23,242 bases of DNA, taken from CAZPQV01 sp964588705 (GTDB lineage: Bacteria; Bacteroidota; Bacteroidia; Flavobacteriales; Weeksellaceae). Under the pieces are notes generated by a model. It was given only the letters and a program-made list of their open reading frames with translations, did no database searches and was not told where the DNA came from. Where the stretch lies: NCBI GenBank assembly GCA_964588705.1, contig CAZPQV010000032.1:1-23242 (forward strand). Direction: 5' to 3'. This document shows, piece after piece, positions 23,194 to 23,242 of this stretch. Position 1 is the stretch's first letter; every line of letters starts with the position of its first letter. Made by a program: the position numbers and the translations under genes.

Positions 23194-23242
23194 TGGCCTG
23201 GCGGGGAGTCGAACCCAGGAGCCAAAAGTTGCAAGGGGAGGG
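23194..23242 (-). tRNA. 3' half of a tRNA, identity unresolved, cut by window end
   Basis: The minus strand has a T arm with loop TTCGACT, a 3' acceptor strand CCAGGCC and discriminator A. Spacing from the T arm would place TGC (Ala) in the anticodon loop CTTGCAA, though GCA (Cys) one base over is possible. The anticodon stem does not pair with the last bases of the window, which read as a G-rich string, and the T stem has one mismatch. Poor sequence at a contig end is likely. Confidence 0.55.

Noticed and set aside
1..23242. CRISPR array, insertion sequence, prophage or toxin-antitoxin pair
   Set aside because: No direct repeats with unique spacers, no transposase or integrase, no phage structural genes and no small paired toxin-antitoxin frames were seen. 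The heptad arrays have no spacers and their words are too variable for CRISPR.

Overview
The window looks like part of a draft genome of a flavobacterium from the Chryseobacterium/Weeksellaceae group. The support is low GC content, a complete gldK-gldL-gldM-gldN set for type IX secretion (T9SS), a DUF4270 lipoprotein, no clear Shine-Dalgarno sequences, and several starts preceded by the Bacteroidetes -7 element TAnnTTTG. A run of ten Ns at 5722-5731 marks a scaffold join. No plasmid, phage, insertion sequence or CRISPR array is visible.

Layout. 1-447: the start of an exported protein cut by the window edge. 598-3568: an operon with a transketolase split into two subunits and a secreted protein of unknown function between them. 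3656-5224: a sodium/solute symporter. 5321-6467: a small GNAT protein and a pirin, interrupted by the gap. 6598-9884: a frameshifted luciferase-like monooxygenase, an NAD(P)-binding reductase and a 14-helix MFS exporter. 9985-11499: a catalase. 11629-12663: an FAD oxidoreductase. 12720-17434: gldN, gldM, gldL, gldK. 17545-21720: glmS, a DUF4270 lipoprotein and a shortened glycogen-synthase-like protein, which read as one operon. 21900-22748: panC on the opposite strand. 22921 to the end: tRNA-Lys, tRNA-Leu and the 3' half of a third tRNA. Every gene except panC is on the minus strand.

How the genes fit together. The right half is a cell-surface block. GlmS makes amino sugar for the envelope, and the DUF4270 protein is probably a surface lipoprotein. 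GldK/GldN form the outer-membrane ring of the T9SS and GldL/GldM its proton-driven motor. The left half is metabolic and stress-related: pentose phosphate carbon shuffling, solute uptake, pirin, flavin/NAD(P) oxidoreductases, drug export and peroxide removal.

The most unusual signal is not a gene. At least four non-coding stretches (6555-6603, 7649-7732, 22750-22826, 23028-23069) are built from imperfect 7-base words kept in strict 7-base phase. Three of them begin at or across the stop codon of the upstream gene, and the fourth lies between two tRNA genes. I saw no strong case for an entirely new protein system. The heptad arrays, the degenerate glycogen-synthase-like protein and the gene inserted between the transketolase halves most deserve a second look.
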